64,000 bases of DNA from Conoideocrella luteorostrata (taxonomy: Eukaryota > Ascomycota > Sordariomycetes > Hypocreales > Clavicipitaceae), in assembly GCA_032433595.1 (NCBI GenBank), contig JASWJB010000145.1, forward strand, positions 35,869 through 99,868, in the 5' to 3' direction. The notes under the pieces are model-generated. The model was given only the letters and a program-made list of their open reading frames with translations, was not told the DNA's origin and ran no database searches. This document shows, one piece after another, positions 35,564 to 48,387 of the stretch (the stretch's first letter is position 1; every line of letters begins with the position of its first letter). A program made the position numbers and the translations under genes.

Positions 35564-37993
35564 AATAGCCCCCAATAAGTCTTCCGCGCTGGAGGCATGG
35601 GTACGTGAGCACCTCAAGGGTAGGGGGAGTATCGAGCGACTGGCGTCGCCCGTGGCTTGCATCGTTCCCCCGGCCTTTGCTCCGCTTGGGCTATCCCAGG
35701 GCTATCCCCGTCGCTGGACCGGAATCTGTGAACGGCATGGCTGATGCTGCTGGCGTTGGGGGACGGGCGGGATCCTTCTTGGCACCAAGACTCGGGTCTC
35801 GACCTACCGAGAAGCAGATGAGGCAAACACCGGCCTTCTAGCGCTGGAGCTCTGACCTGAGCATACCTGTTTTCTGGCAAGTAGCGCAGAAGACACCCCG
35901 AGGCATCGTCCACTCACCCGGTTTGAGCAACGCACTGCGGTGGCTCTTCATCTGGACCGCTGTAATGTCGACGCCATCTTGACAATCTACAATGGCTTCT
36001 TCTCCGTATGGTCCCGAGAGTCCAGCTGTAAGACATATGCAAAGGAAACGGCGGATGGAGTGGCGTCAACATTGATCCTTCCCTATGGGTCACCTCGGAG
36101 CCGATAGACGGAAAGAAAACGCCAATATGTTGCGGGGTTTGTTCCGTTTTGATTTCTTCGTGATATCCCAAGACGGTGAGCAGTTCGTTACCGCCTCGTG
36201 GCTACAGTAGCAGCACAATTGTGCTCACAATAGTAAACAGTATACTGTACAAACGTCACCAACACGAGTATACAACATCGTTTAGGCTGGGGGCCAGCCA
36301 TCCTGGGGCTGACTTTTCCAATTTAGCCTATGTGTGTTGCGATCCGACCTTCTCCGACATCAATAGTTTGTTGTTGACAAATGAATAAACCGGCGCGTAT
36401 GTACTGGACTGTCGTAGGTGTCCTAACAGTTTTCGTATCGATTGTTGTAATTGCGCGGCAGATCGATGAAGGCGGAATCCATCGTCGTTGCGATAGCATT
36501 GAGGCATGAATCATGGATGCGGCGGTGACACACATCAAACGCCAACAGCCCTTACGCGCCACGACATCGCATGTGAATATCTGCAAGAAACGCAGCAAAA
36601 ATGCCGCATTGAGGAGCTGTACAAGTCCGGCTCGAATGGGGCAGATATATCACAAGACCGTCGTCTCGAGTCAATACATGTCGCTCACGTGGCGAGCTTT
36701 ATCGTTCAGGCTTGCATCACCACCTCAAGGCGCTTGCTATCCGGATATTCTGGTTCGTCGAGATGCTGGTTTGAGATCTGATGCACGGGCCTCTCCCACG
36801 GTTTTTTTTTTCCAGACCCTGCGTCTTTTTGAACGGGTCGGGCTGGGCTGATTTTTATTTTACTAGTATGTGTGTTTGTTTGAGCCCTTTTTTTGGCCCG
36901 TATCTCGAACCCTGATGCTGGATCGCTGGGCCATTCGGACCCTTTGGGAGGGGGGAGGGGATCTCTTTCGCGCGGAGGTGAACCGGGGGGGGCCCGGGCC
37001 CTGGTGATGCGAACCTGTAGTGAATTATGAATGTATGTGTAAGTATGGGAGGCATTAGGAAACCAGACTATTTGATTGAATAAACGTTAACGAAGCGTTC
37101 TCCCCCCGTGATCTGCGCTACAGACCACGGGCCTACAAGTTACGGACATCGATGGACATTGAGGCTCGGATTACCGTTGCAGGCGGTTCCGTCTATTGGA
37201 TCATGAGCCATGGCGGTCGGGTCAGGATGGGCTGGGCTGAGCATGCGACGTTTCCGTTGTGCTGTCTATCTGTGCATCTACAACACAGCGCACAAGCGTT
37301 CAGCTGAAAATGCTGAGGCACATCGGAGTTCATGAGACTGATATGGATCGACTGCGTAACATTCGGCAGCTTCTCGTCCCAACACGTCAAATTTGTCTGT
37401 GACGAGGACACCCCTCGCGCCAGGACCTCTCCCTTCAGCCGGTATTATGAAGAAGAAGAAAAAAAAAAAAGACCCCAAGCTAGTCTCGCAGATGTTGTAG
37501 AATTTTTGGATGAGCAAAAAACACCTCCTGATGAATTAGGCAACTCGTCTACAAAATCATTACAATACACGATAGGTCAAACAGAGGAGATGGGATGAAA
37601 CTCGATAAACCGACTGCTAGGCGGGCTTTAATTAGACACGGTCCCATGCGATGCCAATAAATGCCAATGGCTTGGCGGTGGAGTAAAACAGGCTTTCCCA
37701 CTTGAGCCTCATAAAATGTTTGATAGACCACGATCGTAGAACACATCAGACATTGACCTCACCTGCGACTCGCGGCGTGGACCATGTAAGCGAAACAGAC
37801 ATTTCCTCATTGACTCATTTATACTCGCGTAGACAGTCGCAACTACCCAGGCGGAAACCCAATAAAACTAAAGTGAAAATAAAAGTGACAATGCTAACAC
37901 GTTTATGAAACTAGAAACGCATCATTAACCGAGACGGCTGCTGCGACGGCCATCACGCCACAACACAAAGCAACCAACCCTAGTAAACTAAAC

Positions 37994-40694
37994 TCAAGGG
38001 AACTGACCCTTCTCAGGGCCAAAGTAGCCTCTCTCAGGAATGGGCATCCACCCAACCTGCTTGCCATCCACGCCTGCCGTACTCACTGTATTTCCCCACC
38101 ACTTCAGGCTCACGGGGTGATATCCAACAGCGAAGAACATGACAAGAGCGCTGACGGCAAGACCGGCCGTCAGCGCAGCCGACAGGACGTAGTTGTACTT
38201 GGACCACCACGCGAGCCGATGTCGAGGCAGCCAGTACATGAAGACGTAAGACAGGATGAAACCCGGCGTCTTGTATGCCAGGTTGGAGGGTGCCCAATGT
38301 TGAATACCCTGAATGATCAGCACCGGGTTCAACCACATGAGCGAGGCGATGAAGCGGAACAGAGTGCGGTCCAGGGTATTAAAACGACTCGGCGACAGCT
38401 TTGCACGAATCGCCTCGCGCATGCCGGGCAGGTACTTGGGCCCGAGACCCTGGCCGGCCAGGAAGAGAAGCGCAACACCGGCACCGATGAGGAAGCACCA
38501 CTTGAAGAGCGGATAGACAGAGTTGAACATGCGATCGGATCCCAGGAGCCCCCACATGAGGGAGCTGGCGTAGAGAGGAGCACCGTCGCCGGCGCAGGTA
38601 AACCGGCTTGGCTGGTCGGGCGTACATAGGCCCTCTACATTGTTCATGATGAAGTTTTGCGTCGCCACTGCGACGAAGCAAGTGATGATGATGGTGCCAA
38701 TCTGGCTGCGGAACACAGCCCGCGGCGCAATCTTGCAGTAGTGAGCCATCTTCTGATCCTGCACGTAGTTGTCGCCGTACCCAGCCAGGGCCCAACTCCC
38801 CAGCGTCTGACCGAACAGAAAGGCGTTCGGGTTATTGGGCAGCAGGAATCCGGTGATGATTTGAATCAGAGCGCCCAGACCAAGATTCGTGCCCGTCGTG
38901 GCGGACAGGAACGACAGTGGCACAGCAAACACCAAATTCACGGCAATGACAAGAAAGACTAGCCACACAGGCACGTCAACGGGATAGATCTCGGCCCACA
39001 CGATGGAAACGACGATGGCACCGGCGAAGATGACAAGGAACCACCAGTCGGGCACCTCTTTGTACTTGGCCATTTCGCGATTATGCACATCCATGGCATC
39101 CTCATAGTTGCCCTTACCGTAGCGCAGCCCCTTGTAGAAGTCGACATAGGCTTTTCCAATCGTCTTCCACTGGTTGACCATGATGTACAGGAAGTACACG
39201 GGATAGAAGGCAAAGTTGGCGCCCACGGTGAGGACGAAGCCCGCCGAGTAGAAGGGCGGCGAGTACTGCTGGTATTTGTCGAGGTCGAGCTTGTTGTTTA
39301 CGACGATTTTCTGCACAACGTATGGCTTCCCGTCGTTGGCAAACGCAGAGGACGAGTTGATGGGAAGATAGCCCGTATTGTACATGTTTGAGTAGAAGAT
39401 GCCTAGGATGATGAAGCCGCCGAGGATGCTGCCAATGTACATGGTGCAGGTGCTGAAGAAGGGAGCCGCGAGAGCGGCGTACGAACTAGTAGCGACGTTC
39501 CAGTCAAACGTGGTGATGGGATTGAATAGGCCTAGCCCATTATTGGAACCCGTCAGGACAGCCAATTTGAAGTTATCGGGCGCAATCCACGTCATCCAGT
39601 TGAACTGCGAGAGAGCAGTGAACAGGTACCCGGGCAGCCAGTAGTAGAAGAACATGGCAGCAGCGGTCACAAAGAAGAACCTGTACCGAGAGATGGTCCA
39701 GCCGTTGATGTTTTCCTTGGGCTCCGGCTTTGTGAGGGCTCTGTTCATGGCGATGATGGGCATGAGCGTCGGCCAGAGCGCCTTGACAGGGTAGACGCTG
39801 AAGCGGCGCAGGTAGCCGGCAAGACCCATGCCCATGAGCTGCACGAAGAGCGTGAGCATGAGCTGGTACCCAAAGTCGATAAAGCCAAGGCCATAGTAGA
39901 CCGGGGACCGCTGCACAAGGATCATGCCGTAGCTGTTGGTGGTGTATATGGCAATGTTGAAGGTGATGGTCGCGAACATTTGCTCCTTGAAGGTCCAGGG
40001 CCCCGGGTTGAGAGAGTGCCGCGTGCCAAAGACTGTGACGCCCCAGTCTGGGAGGACAGTTTGGAAAAACTTGCCGCATGGGAAGAGGAGTATCTGGATG
40101 ACAGAGTTGCTTAAACCTGCAAAACCCCCGAACGTAAGTATATGAAGCTGCTGAGAGAGAAATGTAGATAGAAGCAAATCACGCACTTATACCAGGGAAT
40201 CTACTGTTAAAAAACGTCGACATAAACGTCCCGATAATCGCCCAGCTAACACCCAAAAAATACGCCCTAATCGTCTCGATCGGTACTTTTGCATCATCCA
40301 CAGGACTAGCTACGGCCCTGACCCCAGGATACGGCGAAGACCACTTCATCATGGTAGCGTCGATGCGGAGATCTCGGTCGTAAAACTCGCCATACGACTT
40401 CGGACCCTGCAAGAGCTTCTCCATACGCTCGCGCATCTCGGAAGGGAAATTCCAGTCATCCGAGTGGAAGGTGAGAGATTCAGCTATGATGGCTAGAGCC
40501 TCATCCTCGGACATGCTGTTGATTTTGGAGAGAATGAAGTCAGTTTCACCGTTGGGGGCGAGCGTCTCAAGCATCTCGTGCGGGATCTGGTCACCATATT
40601 GCTCTGTGGTAGTGGGGGTTTGGATCTTTTCTGGATCATGGAAGGAAGAGGATTCAAGGTGCGATTGCACGGGGTCTGTCTTTTCGGAGGCCAT
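37994..40694 (-). CDS. OPT-family oligopeptide transporter
   Basis: This is a proton-coupled transporter of the oligopeptide transporter family, which imports tetra/pentapeptides or glutathione. Exons 40694-40193 and 40116-37994 flank a 76-bp intron, giving 874 residues with about 14-16 hydrophobic segments. The N-terminal 120 residues are hydrophilic and acidic, followed by PYPGVRAVASPVDD and FFNSRFPGI, typical of the family entry region. Further family blocks include LNPGPWTFKEQ, FNWMTWIAPDN and the GYDDNYVQDQKMAHY-type stretch (here GYGDNYVQDQKMAHYCKI). The region KYNYVLSAALTAGLAVSALV lies near the C terminus. Substrate is not predictable here. The gene stands alone beside long gaps. Confidence 0.94.
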
Positions 40695-42860
40695 GGTTTG
40701 AGAGATTGGCGATGAAGCCGTGGTGGTGAGGTAGTTGAGGTGAGGTGAGATGCGGTCAGGTGAGTCGTGGTCGAGTGAGTTATCTCTATCCTGTGTAAGT
40801 CGAGGCGCAAAGCAAGATAGTCAGGCCCACGGCTCGTTTGTACCTGCCACGAGACCACAATACAACTTTACTCTGGCATTCTAGGAAGCAAGACAATCCA
40901 GAATCGCGGCCCGTGTTTTAGAAGAGGCGGGAACTGGATGCCTCTTCATGTAGGGCCCTCCATATGTACGACACATATTTTTTTTACCGTGTCTGAGTCA
41001 ACAAGCTAGCACGCGCGGAAGACGGCATCTCTGTTATGTCTCACCAACAAATAATGCACCTTCTTAGTTTGTCCAAAAGTGTAACTGCTCGGTACTTTCT
41101 CCGCACCTCCTCTTGCTCCCCGCATCTTTTATCACCCCTGCTCTCGGGTACAACTTACAGAGAAAGTATCCGCAGTCTACCCTCTTATTTTTTTCTCTCA
41201 AATGCTGTCCCGGCCAATTTCTTTTACCATGGCGGTTGTTTTTCGGGCCATCTTAAAGAGAGAAGCTAGGAGGGTTAGAGTTGAATCCTCCGGCTCGTGT
41301 CTGCCCCTCCTTGCCAGGTTTGCATCGCCTGGCGCTCATGTAACCACCCGCTTGAAAGATACTGAGTTGCGGGTCAATTGACTTTCCCTTGCGGTTACAT
41401 CGGCCTCAACATCTGACCATATACTTGAAGAGCTGTATGGCAGTCGACTGAAGTACATAGACTGCTGGTGGTGCGATTCCTGCGAGGGGGCAAGCGACGA
41501 CGAACCGGTCGTCGATTTACCATCACAGTCATCAGTCCAACAGTCCCCACGAAGCCGGAGTCCTAGTAACTAACTGACCATGTCGGAGAATGAAGAGTTC
41601 GGAACCGAATTTCCGGGGAATGCAGATATTTTGTTGTTGCTTGCTTGCTTGCTTCTGACCACACACTTCAGACGGGATATCTGTCTCCGCATCAAACGAA
41701 CCATCTTTCGTATCTTATGCGACCAATTCGCGAGGCTCAATCAAATTTCCCACCTACCCTGGCAAATTGTGGCGCATGGTTTGTAGATATACTGACGTAC
41801 ATACACCCAAGCCCCTGTGAGATGCACTCGGATGGCCGTGTCCGACCGTACTGGCTAATCCAGCCACCAGACGCCAAGTGTGTCGAGCCTACCAACGCCA
41901 GCTGCCTTTTCCCGGCATGGCATCCCCATATTCCCTTGGATACGTTGGCCGCGGTTCTTCATCCTGCCAGACACAGAAGTTAGTTAGTTAGTTAGTTGTT
42001 TGCCCGAGGGTACGCAGTCTCGATGGGTCAACAGGGGGGTCCTCCACGCTCAGGTGATCGTGCGCCCCTGCTTGTGCGACTCTGATCCGCATTCGGAGTC
42101 TTCTATTGAAGCAGATAGCGCATTGTTACCGTCAATCTCCAGTCAAGACCTCTCGCTATGGAGTATACCGCTGCGAAATCCGCATATCTGTTTGCACGGC
42201 TGGTGGGACAGGGAACACCTTGCCATGTATCACATCACAACTGGAGGAGATTTTTAGAGACAGCGTTGTCCTGCTCGCCTAGTTGTGCCTAATAGTTATT
42301 TCCTGTACCGCTGACTCTCTTACATGCCCTTCAGACCAGCTACTTGGCGTGCGGGGAAATATCCTGGAACCAACACCATTTATGGTTTACCCGCTAGACT
42401 TTATCCCGTCGGAACTCTCATCATGGACCATTGGATCAAATTACTGTGAAAGCCTCTCTGCTATATGGCCACATCTTACCTGCTCGCCTACTTAGCACAG
42501 CTAGCGTCTTTGTGTGTGATTCCACGAATGAGATACTGCAATACCACTCTTTGTTTGGCGGGATCGCTGCGTGTACTAGTGTGTCAGACACATGGCTTTT
42601 AGTTCATGCGGAGCGTCCCCGGATTTGCTAAATGCTACGCCGTACATGAGCGAGACCGTTCTTGCCCAAGAACATGGTTTACTGCCACGCCAAGAATTTT
42701 AATACCACATCTTTGCATGCATATTCAGAGAGAGGTGGCAAGCATGCTATTCATGTCATATTCATACTTTGGTATTGGTTGGCTACAGTATATACAGCGT
42801 AATAGGTACAGAGTAATGATAATTCTTTACGGCAGTAAGGGTCTGAAGGCTTCCACAAAC
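40695..42860. other. Intergenic region OPT/ceramide glucosyltransferase
   Basis: This is 2.2 kb with the OPT promoter at the left and the 3' flank of the glucosyltransferase at the right. Short TTGC (41635-41656) and TTAG (41980-41997) microsatellites occur. No gene is supported. Confidence 0.5.
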
Positions 42861-44543
42861 CTAGTCTAGTCGATCTTTGCTGAACTGCCTGGCTCGTTCT
42901 AGTTCCGGCGTCCGTGAACAATTCCTTGTTGATGAGCCCTCTTCAATCTCTACGACTGACGCATCCAGGTCAACGCGGAAAGTTTTGCCTCGCCATGTAA
43001 TTGTTGTTCCACACAATACTGCCCATGTCCAGACCGGCAGAGCCAGCACCTCCCGCCCAACCCACGCCAGGAACCACTCAAAGAACCGTCTTCTGGGCAT
43101 TCCATCCGTATTGGCAGTGCCGCGAACGAATTGGGGGCTGTCATGGTTGACCCGAACGCTGCCTCCCGAGTGAAGGTGCTTGAATGTCCGCCAGTCCAGG
43201 AACATCCATGCTGTCACGGCCACCAACCATATTAAACCCATCGACGACCACGATTGCGGAATGCCTAGTTTGTCATGGAACCACGGCAGCGTGGTGAGGG
43301 CAAAGGCAAAATACGCGCAACACAAGAGCGATTCCACGCCAGGTTCCACCAGAGTGGCCGCCAGAACGGTAAACTTCCTCGCTCGCAACCATCTGCAACG
43401 GCGTGCCACATACGATGCAATGGACATGCTTGACATAGGCTGTACCACTAAATCGCCCCAGACTATCCCGTGATTCAAATAGCCTGGAATATTGGATCTC
43501 CACAGCAAATCCCCTATGAGGTGATCTTCGCAGATATTGAAGGAGAAGTAGTCGACACCGCTCCGCTTGTTTTCGCCCTTGGGTATGATCGGATTACTGG
43601 ATGGGTCGGTCACTTGGTCGAGATGCGCTTTACGAAACATGTTGCTCTTCCCCACAATACAGGGAGCGATGCTGACAGAATTTATTGCGCCATAGAATTT
43701 GACATGCGTAGTTGCGAAGAACATCTCATCTAGCCGACCTCCTCCATGTCGACAGATGCGAGTCAAGAGGTCCTCGCCGGAGTCTTTGGTAATACCGGGG
43801 ATCCCTTCCGTCTCCGTGGCAGATGACAAGAGAACTTGACTGTCCTCTACCCCTGGTCGGTTGTAATCTACTATGTCAACAACCAGCGGCATCTGGTGAA
43901 CGAATTTGTAAGGCTTTGCCGACTTGCCGGCCGGTGCGAATCCCATCAGTTTGTCAACCATGCGCCCCAACACGCCGCTTGAGACCCAGACATTGCAGTC
44001 AATAATCCACACAATCTCGCCTTTGGCTTCGCGGTATGCCCTACTGATGTTGCGAATCTTTGGGTTCGGACCTAGATTGTCAACGTGACCTTTGGTGCCG
44101 TGCAGTATTGGGTCTTGGGACTCGACAAGGACTTGTGCGTCGTGGTGCGGGAAGTCGTGGATTAGCTTCTGAAGAACAGGGTATGCTGGATCCGTTTCAT
44201 CCTCAACACATAAGCGAATGGATAGTTTGTCGATGGGATAATCCTGCCTGAATGTCGATGCAATGCATTCGTAGAGTCGGGGTTCGAGGCCTTTGACGGG
44301 GCGTATGACAGTAACGGTTGGTGTATCTTGTCCGAGCTTAGAGGACACAGGAGGCGGAGCGGGTTTGGAGAAAAATCGAAAGCTAGAGAGCCGACATTGC
44401 ATTAGCAAAGAGTCGCTGGGCGGTGCATGTAGTTAAAATTGGCTTCTTCCGTACATAGCAGCAATACCGATACCTTGGACGACCACCACAGCTACACTCC
44501 AGACGAGACAGATTACGGCAAGCGTCTCAACAAAGGGTCCCAT
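42861..44543 (-). CDS. GCS1: Ceramide glucosyltransferase (glucosylceramide synthase)
   Basis: This is a GT21-family enzyme that transfers glucose from UDP-glucose to ceramide at the Golgi/ER membrane, making the glucosylceramide of fungal membranes. Exon 1 (44543-44455) encodes an N-terminal membrane anchor. After a 72-bp intron, exon 2 (44382-42861) completes 536 residues. The donor at GTACGG is chosen because it alone keeps phase. The GT21 catalytic signature is present: VEDE (89-92) in D1, DCN (158-160) in D2, ED (315-316) in D3, and RRCRW (357-361) as the (Q/R)XXRW motif. Hydrophobic segments follow near 370-440 and 470-500. The protein is somewhat longer at the C terminus than animal homologues, as in other fungi. 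Confidence 0.93.
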
Positions 44544-46233
44544 TTCGACTCTTTCTCACACAGCATCGCAGACATACAAAGGGTGCAGGTGCTCAAAGGC
44601 AGATAGCCAGAGGCTTTGTGAACCACGATCCAGCGATGGTTGATATTTGCATTGCAGAAAGCGACAGAGGAGAAAGGGAAGGAGTGTACTCCGTAATGCG
44701 AAGAAGGCGCTAGGCCCTATAATTTTGCCGGCCCCTGGATTTCGGGGGCTCTGGTTGCATTCCGGGCATCCGATGTTTCGGAGGATCCAGAAAAAAACCT
44801 CAATATGCCCAACCGCAAGGCTGGTTCCGTCAGTGTAGACTAAGTACTGTTCGGGATCCTCGGTATTAACTGGACGTGATGGCACAGAATGAAAAGTCGT
44901 TAGAACTCCGGGGGCTAATGCCCACTATTTAACTATTATTCCAGCGCTCCGCTCACAGGCTACCAAACCTCCAGATGATAGAACCATGAATGCGATGCTT
45001 GATGTGGCTTACTTGACGACGGAAGAGACCAAAAAAATGCTAGACCACTGTAGCTAGCTACACCTTGTGGATTAATGGTTCAATTTTGAGCCTGATAGTA
45101 TAATTCAGTACCGGAACAGAACGAGACGACGGAGTGTAGCCGCCGGAACTTTGCAGATTTGAACGGATGGTTGAAATGTGCATGTGGCTGGCTCTGCTGC
45201 AGATGTATCTTTTATGGCGACGTTCATCATCAGTGATAGTACAAACAAATGAGAATTGACATGTTTGACGTAAACGATCAGATGGCATTTTTGGAACCTT
45301 AGATTTTGTTTGATGACAGTATGAACCTCAACTGCTGTACAACAGTAACATCCAATTGTTTGGCAGAACAAAGTCTGGCCATGCACTAGAATCTGGAGAA
45401 GCAGCCGGAGCATCCGCAGGAGGTCTTACACATCTTTGAAATATTAAACACATGTATTTTTCGGGTTGGTGCATTATTGTAATTAGTGCCAACAGTTTCA
45501 ATTTGATGAAGCCGCGAAGCATCTTACAGGCGGGCAAATGCTTGAGAACTAGAAAAGTGGATCGCAAGCACCAGTCAAATGACTAGCTCCACTTGTAGTC
45601 CCGCGGTTTAGCCAAAATGGTGCAGAGCTAAGTAGAGCTCCAACCTCGTTTGAAATTTCTTACTTTCCTCCAGCAGCAACATCTTGTGAATCTCAAGCAT
45701 TGTTCTTCACCACAGCAGGCTACTACTATACACTTTTCGTGCCAAGCAACCTGTTAAGTTTGCTCTTTGAACTGGTCTCAGGCTGACCAGGTCGTTATTG
45801 GAGCGGCATTTCATCAACCATGTCCTAGACAAGGTAGGTCGTTCTTACTTTTGTTCCTCTCCCGGAGTTGTTCTTCCAGGACTCGCTCTGCCTGCAAATA
45901 TTCTTCAGCCCAGCTATGACTGCCATTGGCTATTTAATGCTTTTGATGTCGTATCGGCCGCTGAATTGCGCGTCACATCGTCATGAAAATGTCATCCCGT
46001 GCCGGCTTGAAGATGTTTACTCCCAACTGCTATGATGACACCAATTCTACAGTGCTTAGAGGAACTCCCATTCACTTGGACCTCGATGATTGCCCTTATT
46101 ATAGACTACAACGGTATCTGATGCAATTGCCGCAAAATTTATTTTTCGTTTGCCTCGCCATGTTTTGTTGCGCTTCTCAAGCACAAACCAGCCTGCTAAC
46201 TGCATGGCGTAGTCAAAATGATTCCAGCTCGAA
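44544..46233. other. Divergent intergenic region GCS1/SEN2
   Basis: This is 1.7 kb between divergent genes. A perfect reverse TACGGAGTA copy lies at 44687-44695. I see no gene. Confidence 0.5.
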
Positions 46234-47934
46234 ATGGCTGAGATTCAGACACAGAGGAAAGAAAATGGCCATATAACGGCGGCACCGGCGCAGCAGGGCG
46301 CCAAGACTCCTTCGCAAGGATGGAAGCCCTCTATTCATCAAATCTATGCTCTCCCTGCCCCAATTCGAACGTTCCCACTCCCGGTCTTTTATCCCAACAA
46401 TCCTATTTCACTTTTCACTATTGCCTATGCATGGTTACGACAGACCCTGTCTCCACCACCATCAGAGCCTTCTGTCATTCATCAGGGCGTATGGTCTGAA
46501 GCCACAAATTCCATTCATGTCACTGATGGGGCGGCAATGAGAGCGCTGTGGGAGCAAGGGTTTTATGGCAAGGGAAGCTTGAGTCGCAGTGAGCCGAACT
46601 GGTTGAAGCGTGAGCTGGTCCGCAAAGGACAACAAGAGATGCATGTCAGTGAAATCCTGACTGCCCAGAGGCGTGAAGAACGAGCGCAGGTGAAGTGGGA
46701 GAGGGCGAGGCTGGAGCAAGAAGCGATTCGACAAACCCGGCTGGAAGAGGCTGAGCGGGCTGCTGCTGTAACTCAATCCAAACTTGCGACGCTACTCCCA
46801 CCATTGTCTCCCCCAATTTACATTGCTCCAGTCGGTCCACTGGAACTTTTGTCTCTCCCCAATTCAGAGGCTGAAGTAGTATCGCGTTGCGGCGCTGCCA
46901 GCGTCAACGAAACACTGGTTGCTGTTCGTGCAGCCACGCAAGCAGTTACAGTTCCACTGCCAAACGATATTTTACCGTCCAGCATTATTGAAGCAAATGG
47001 CAGGGTTTCAAATTCTACAGCGACGAGCGTCGTCGTGGAAGACAGTGTAGCAAAGCCCCAAGCTCCCTGCGACAATGCCATCGGTAGGCCGCAGCTGTCT
47101 GCCTCGGAAACATCGTCATCCAGTGACGTGACAGAAGGCCAATCCTTAAAACGACAGAAAAGCGTTCGTTTCTCTCCCAAGGTGGAATCGACCACATTCA
47201 ACCTCGCCGACCCCCCCAGCCCTCACTTTACTGTCAGTGACAAAAGCAAAGACTTGTTAATGAACGGCGATGACAATGCTTCTTCTGCACACGATGTATC
47301 CACTAAATCGTCATTGACACAGAATGGGCAAGATACATCGAGCCTAGAAATTGTCAACAAGGAGCATCTTCAGCTTACACCTGAGGAAGCCTTCTTCTTG
47401 ACTTTTGCGTTTGGTGCTCTCTGTGTTTCAGATCCGAAGTCGGGCAACAACCTCACCACCAAAGAGCTGCTCACTATTTTCCGTCAGCATTCTTATTTCC
47501 CTCCTAGAAAAGGCCCAGACGAGCCTGATCTTCAACCAGACGATAGCTTCCTGATCCATTACGCTGTGTATCACCACTTTCGCTCCTTAGGCTGGGTACC
47601 GCGAGCGGGTATTAAATTTGGTGTTGACTGGCTTCTGTATCGGAGGGGGCCTGTATTTGATCATGCCCAATTTGGTCTCATTGTCATCCCATCCTACTCT
47701 GATCCTTGGTGGAAAGCCAGAGGAATAAAGGGACCCAAAAAAACATGGCCCTGGCTGCATAGCGTTGTGCGTGTTTTGTCTCATGTTTTGAAGAGTCTGG
47801 TACTTGTTTACGTTGATGTCCCGCCGCCGCCGAAGTTTGATGCGGCCCTGGAGTCTGGTTATGCAGAGGCATTGAGGCTTTACAAAGTCAGGGAGATAAC
47901 GGTAAAGCGGTGGTCGGCTAATCGAAACAGATAG
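46234..47934 (+). CDS. SEN2: tRNA-splicing endonuclease catalytic subunit SEN2
   Basis: This is the catalytic subunit that cuts the 5' splice site of intron-containing pre-tRNAs in the SEN complex. It is one intronless frame of 566 residues. The N-terminal domain (about 30-130) has LPAPIRTFPLP and ends in SEPNWLKRE, a family landmark. A low-complexity middle region follows. The C-terminal nuclease domain (about 380-555) has LTPEEAFFLTFAFGAL, a GIKFGVDWLLYRRGPVFDH segment and the catalytic triad Tyr469, His477 and Lys520. The Tyr-His spacing of eight matches the family. The middle linker contains a short coiled-coil region (EERAQVKWERARLEQEA). The start is the first ATG in frame. Confidence 0.95.
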   Translation: MAEIQTQRKENGHITAAPAQQGAKTPSQGWKPSIHQIYALPAPIRTFPLPVFYPNNPISLFTIAYAWLRQTLSPPPSEPSVIHQGVWSEATNSIHVTDGAAMRALWEQGFYGKGSLSRSEPNWLKRELVRKGQQEMHVSEILTAQRREERAQVKWERARLEQEAIRQTRLEEAERAAAVTQSKLATLLPPLSPPIYIAPVGPLELLSLPNSEAEVVSRCGAASVNETLVAVRAATQAVTVPLPNDILPSSIIEANGRVSNSTATSVVVEDSVAKPQAPCDNAIGRPQLSASETSSSSDVTEGQSLKRQKSVRFSPKVESTTFNLADPPSPHFTVSDKSKDLLMNGDDNASSAHDVSTKSSLTQNGQDTSSLEIVNKEHLQLTPEEAFFLTFAFGALCVSDPKSGNNLTTKELLTIFRQHSYFPPRKGPDEPDLQPDDSFLIHYAVYHHFRSLGWVPRAGIKFGVDWLLYRRGPVFDHAQFGLIVIPSYSDPWWKARGIKGPKKTWPWLHSVVRVLSHVLKSLVLVYVDVPPPPKFDAALESGYAEALRLYKVREITVKRWSANRNR

Positions 47935-48387
47935 TAGTACAATAGTGTAGTGTATCAACAGAAATAACAAGAAATGTAAAACTACGAGACTTGGAGTACT
48001 CTTCATACCATTTGCCTCAGCGCTTCCGTTGCCCATCTCACAGTGAGCCCTGTTACAACTCGCATATGGAGAAACTCGTGACAGCCGTAGATTGCCGGAT
48101 CAGAGCAAGTCTAGTTACATCCGCCCCACCGTCATCCCACTTCGCAAGCTTGAGCTCCTCCCTCCACCTCCATCCCCTGCAGGCGGGAGAAGCGTCACAG
48201 GCGTGTATGCGCCGAGGTCCGGGGCTCGTCCACAATTCGAGATGCGCAAAAGAAGAAGCAGATGGGGAGATAAATGCTCCCCCCATCATGACACACCTCT
48301 ACTCCTGACCTTGCACTCATTTGGAAAGTTCCGTCTCAGTAAGACATCTTCTACATTAGCATAGGAAACACACTACATATCTGGGTC
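47935..48387. other. Intergenic region SEN2/dioxygenase
   Basis: This is 453 bp between two plus-strand genes. No gene is seen. Confidence 0.5.

Larger units (their letters stand above)
32978..37993. other. 5-kb gene-empty region
   Basis: I find no gene here on either strand. Open frames are short, overlap each other and show no domains. The region carries tandem and inverted copies of TACGGAGTA at 33765, 33978, 33985 and, reversed, at 35547 and 35554. It also has homopolymer runs and a GAA/poly-A tract at about 37446-37471. The right part lies downstream of the OPT transporter gene. Relict repeats or noncoding transcripts cannot be excluded. Confidence 0.5.

Noticed and set aside
39573..40079. 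168-codon frame on the minus strand inside the OPT gene
   Set aside because: It is an out-of-frame shadow of the transporter exon.
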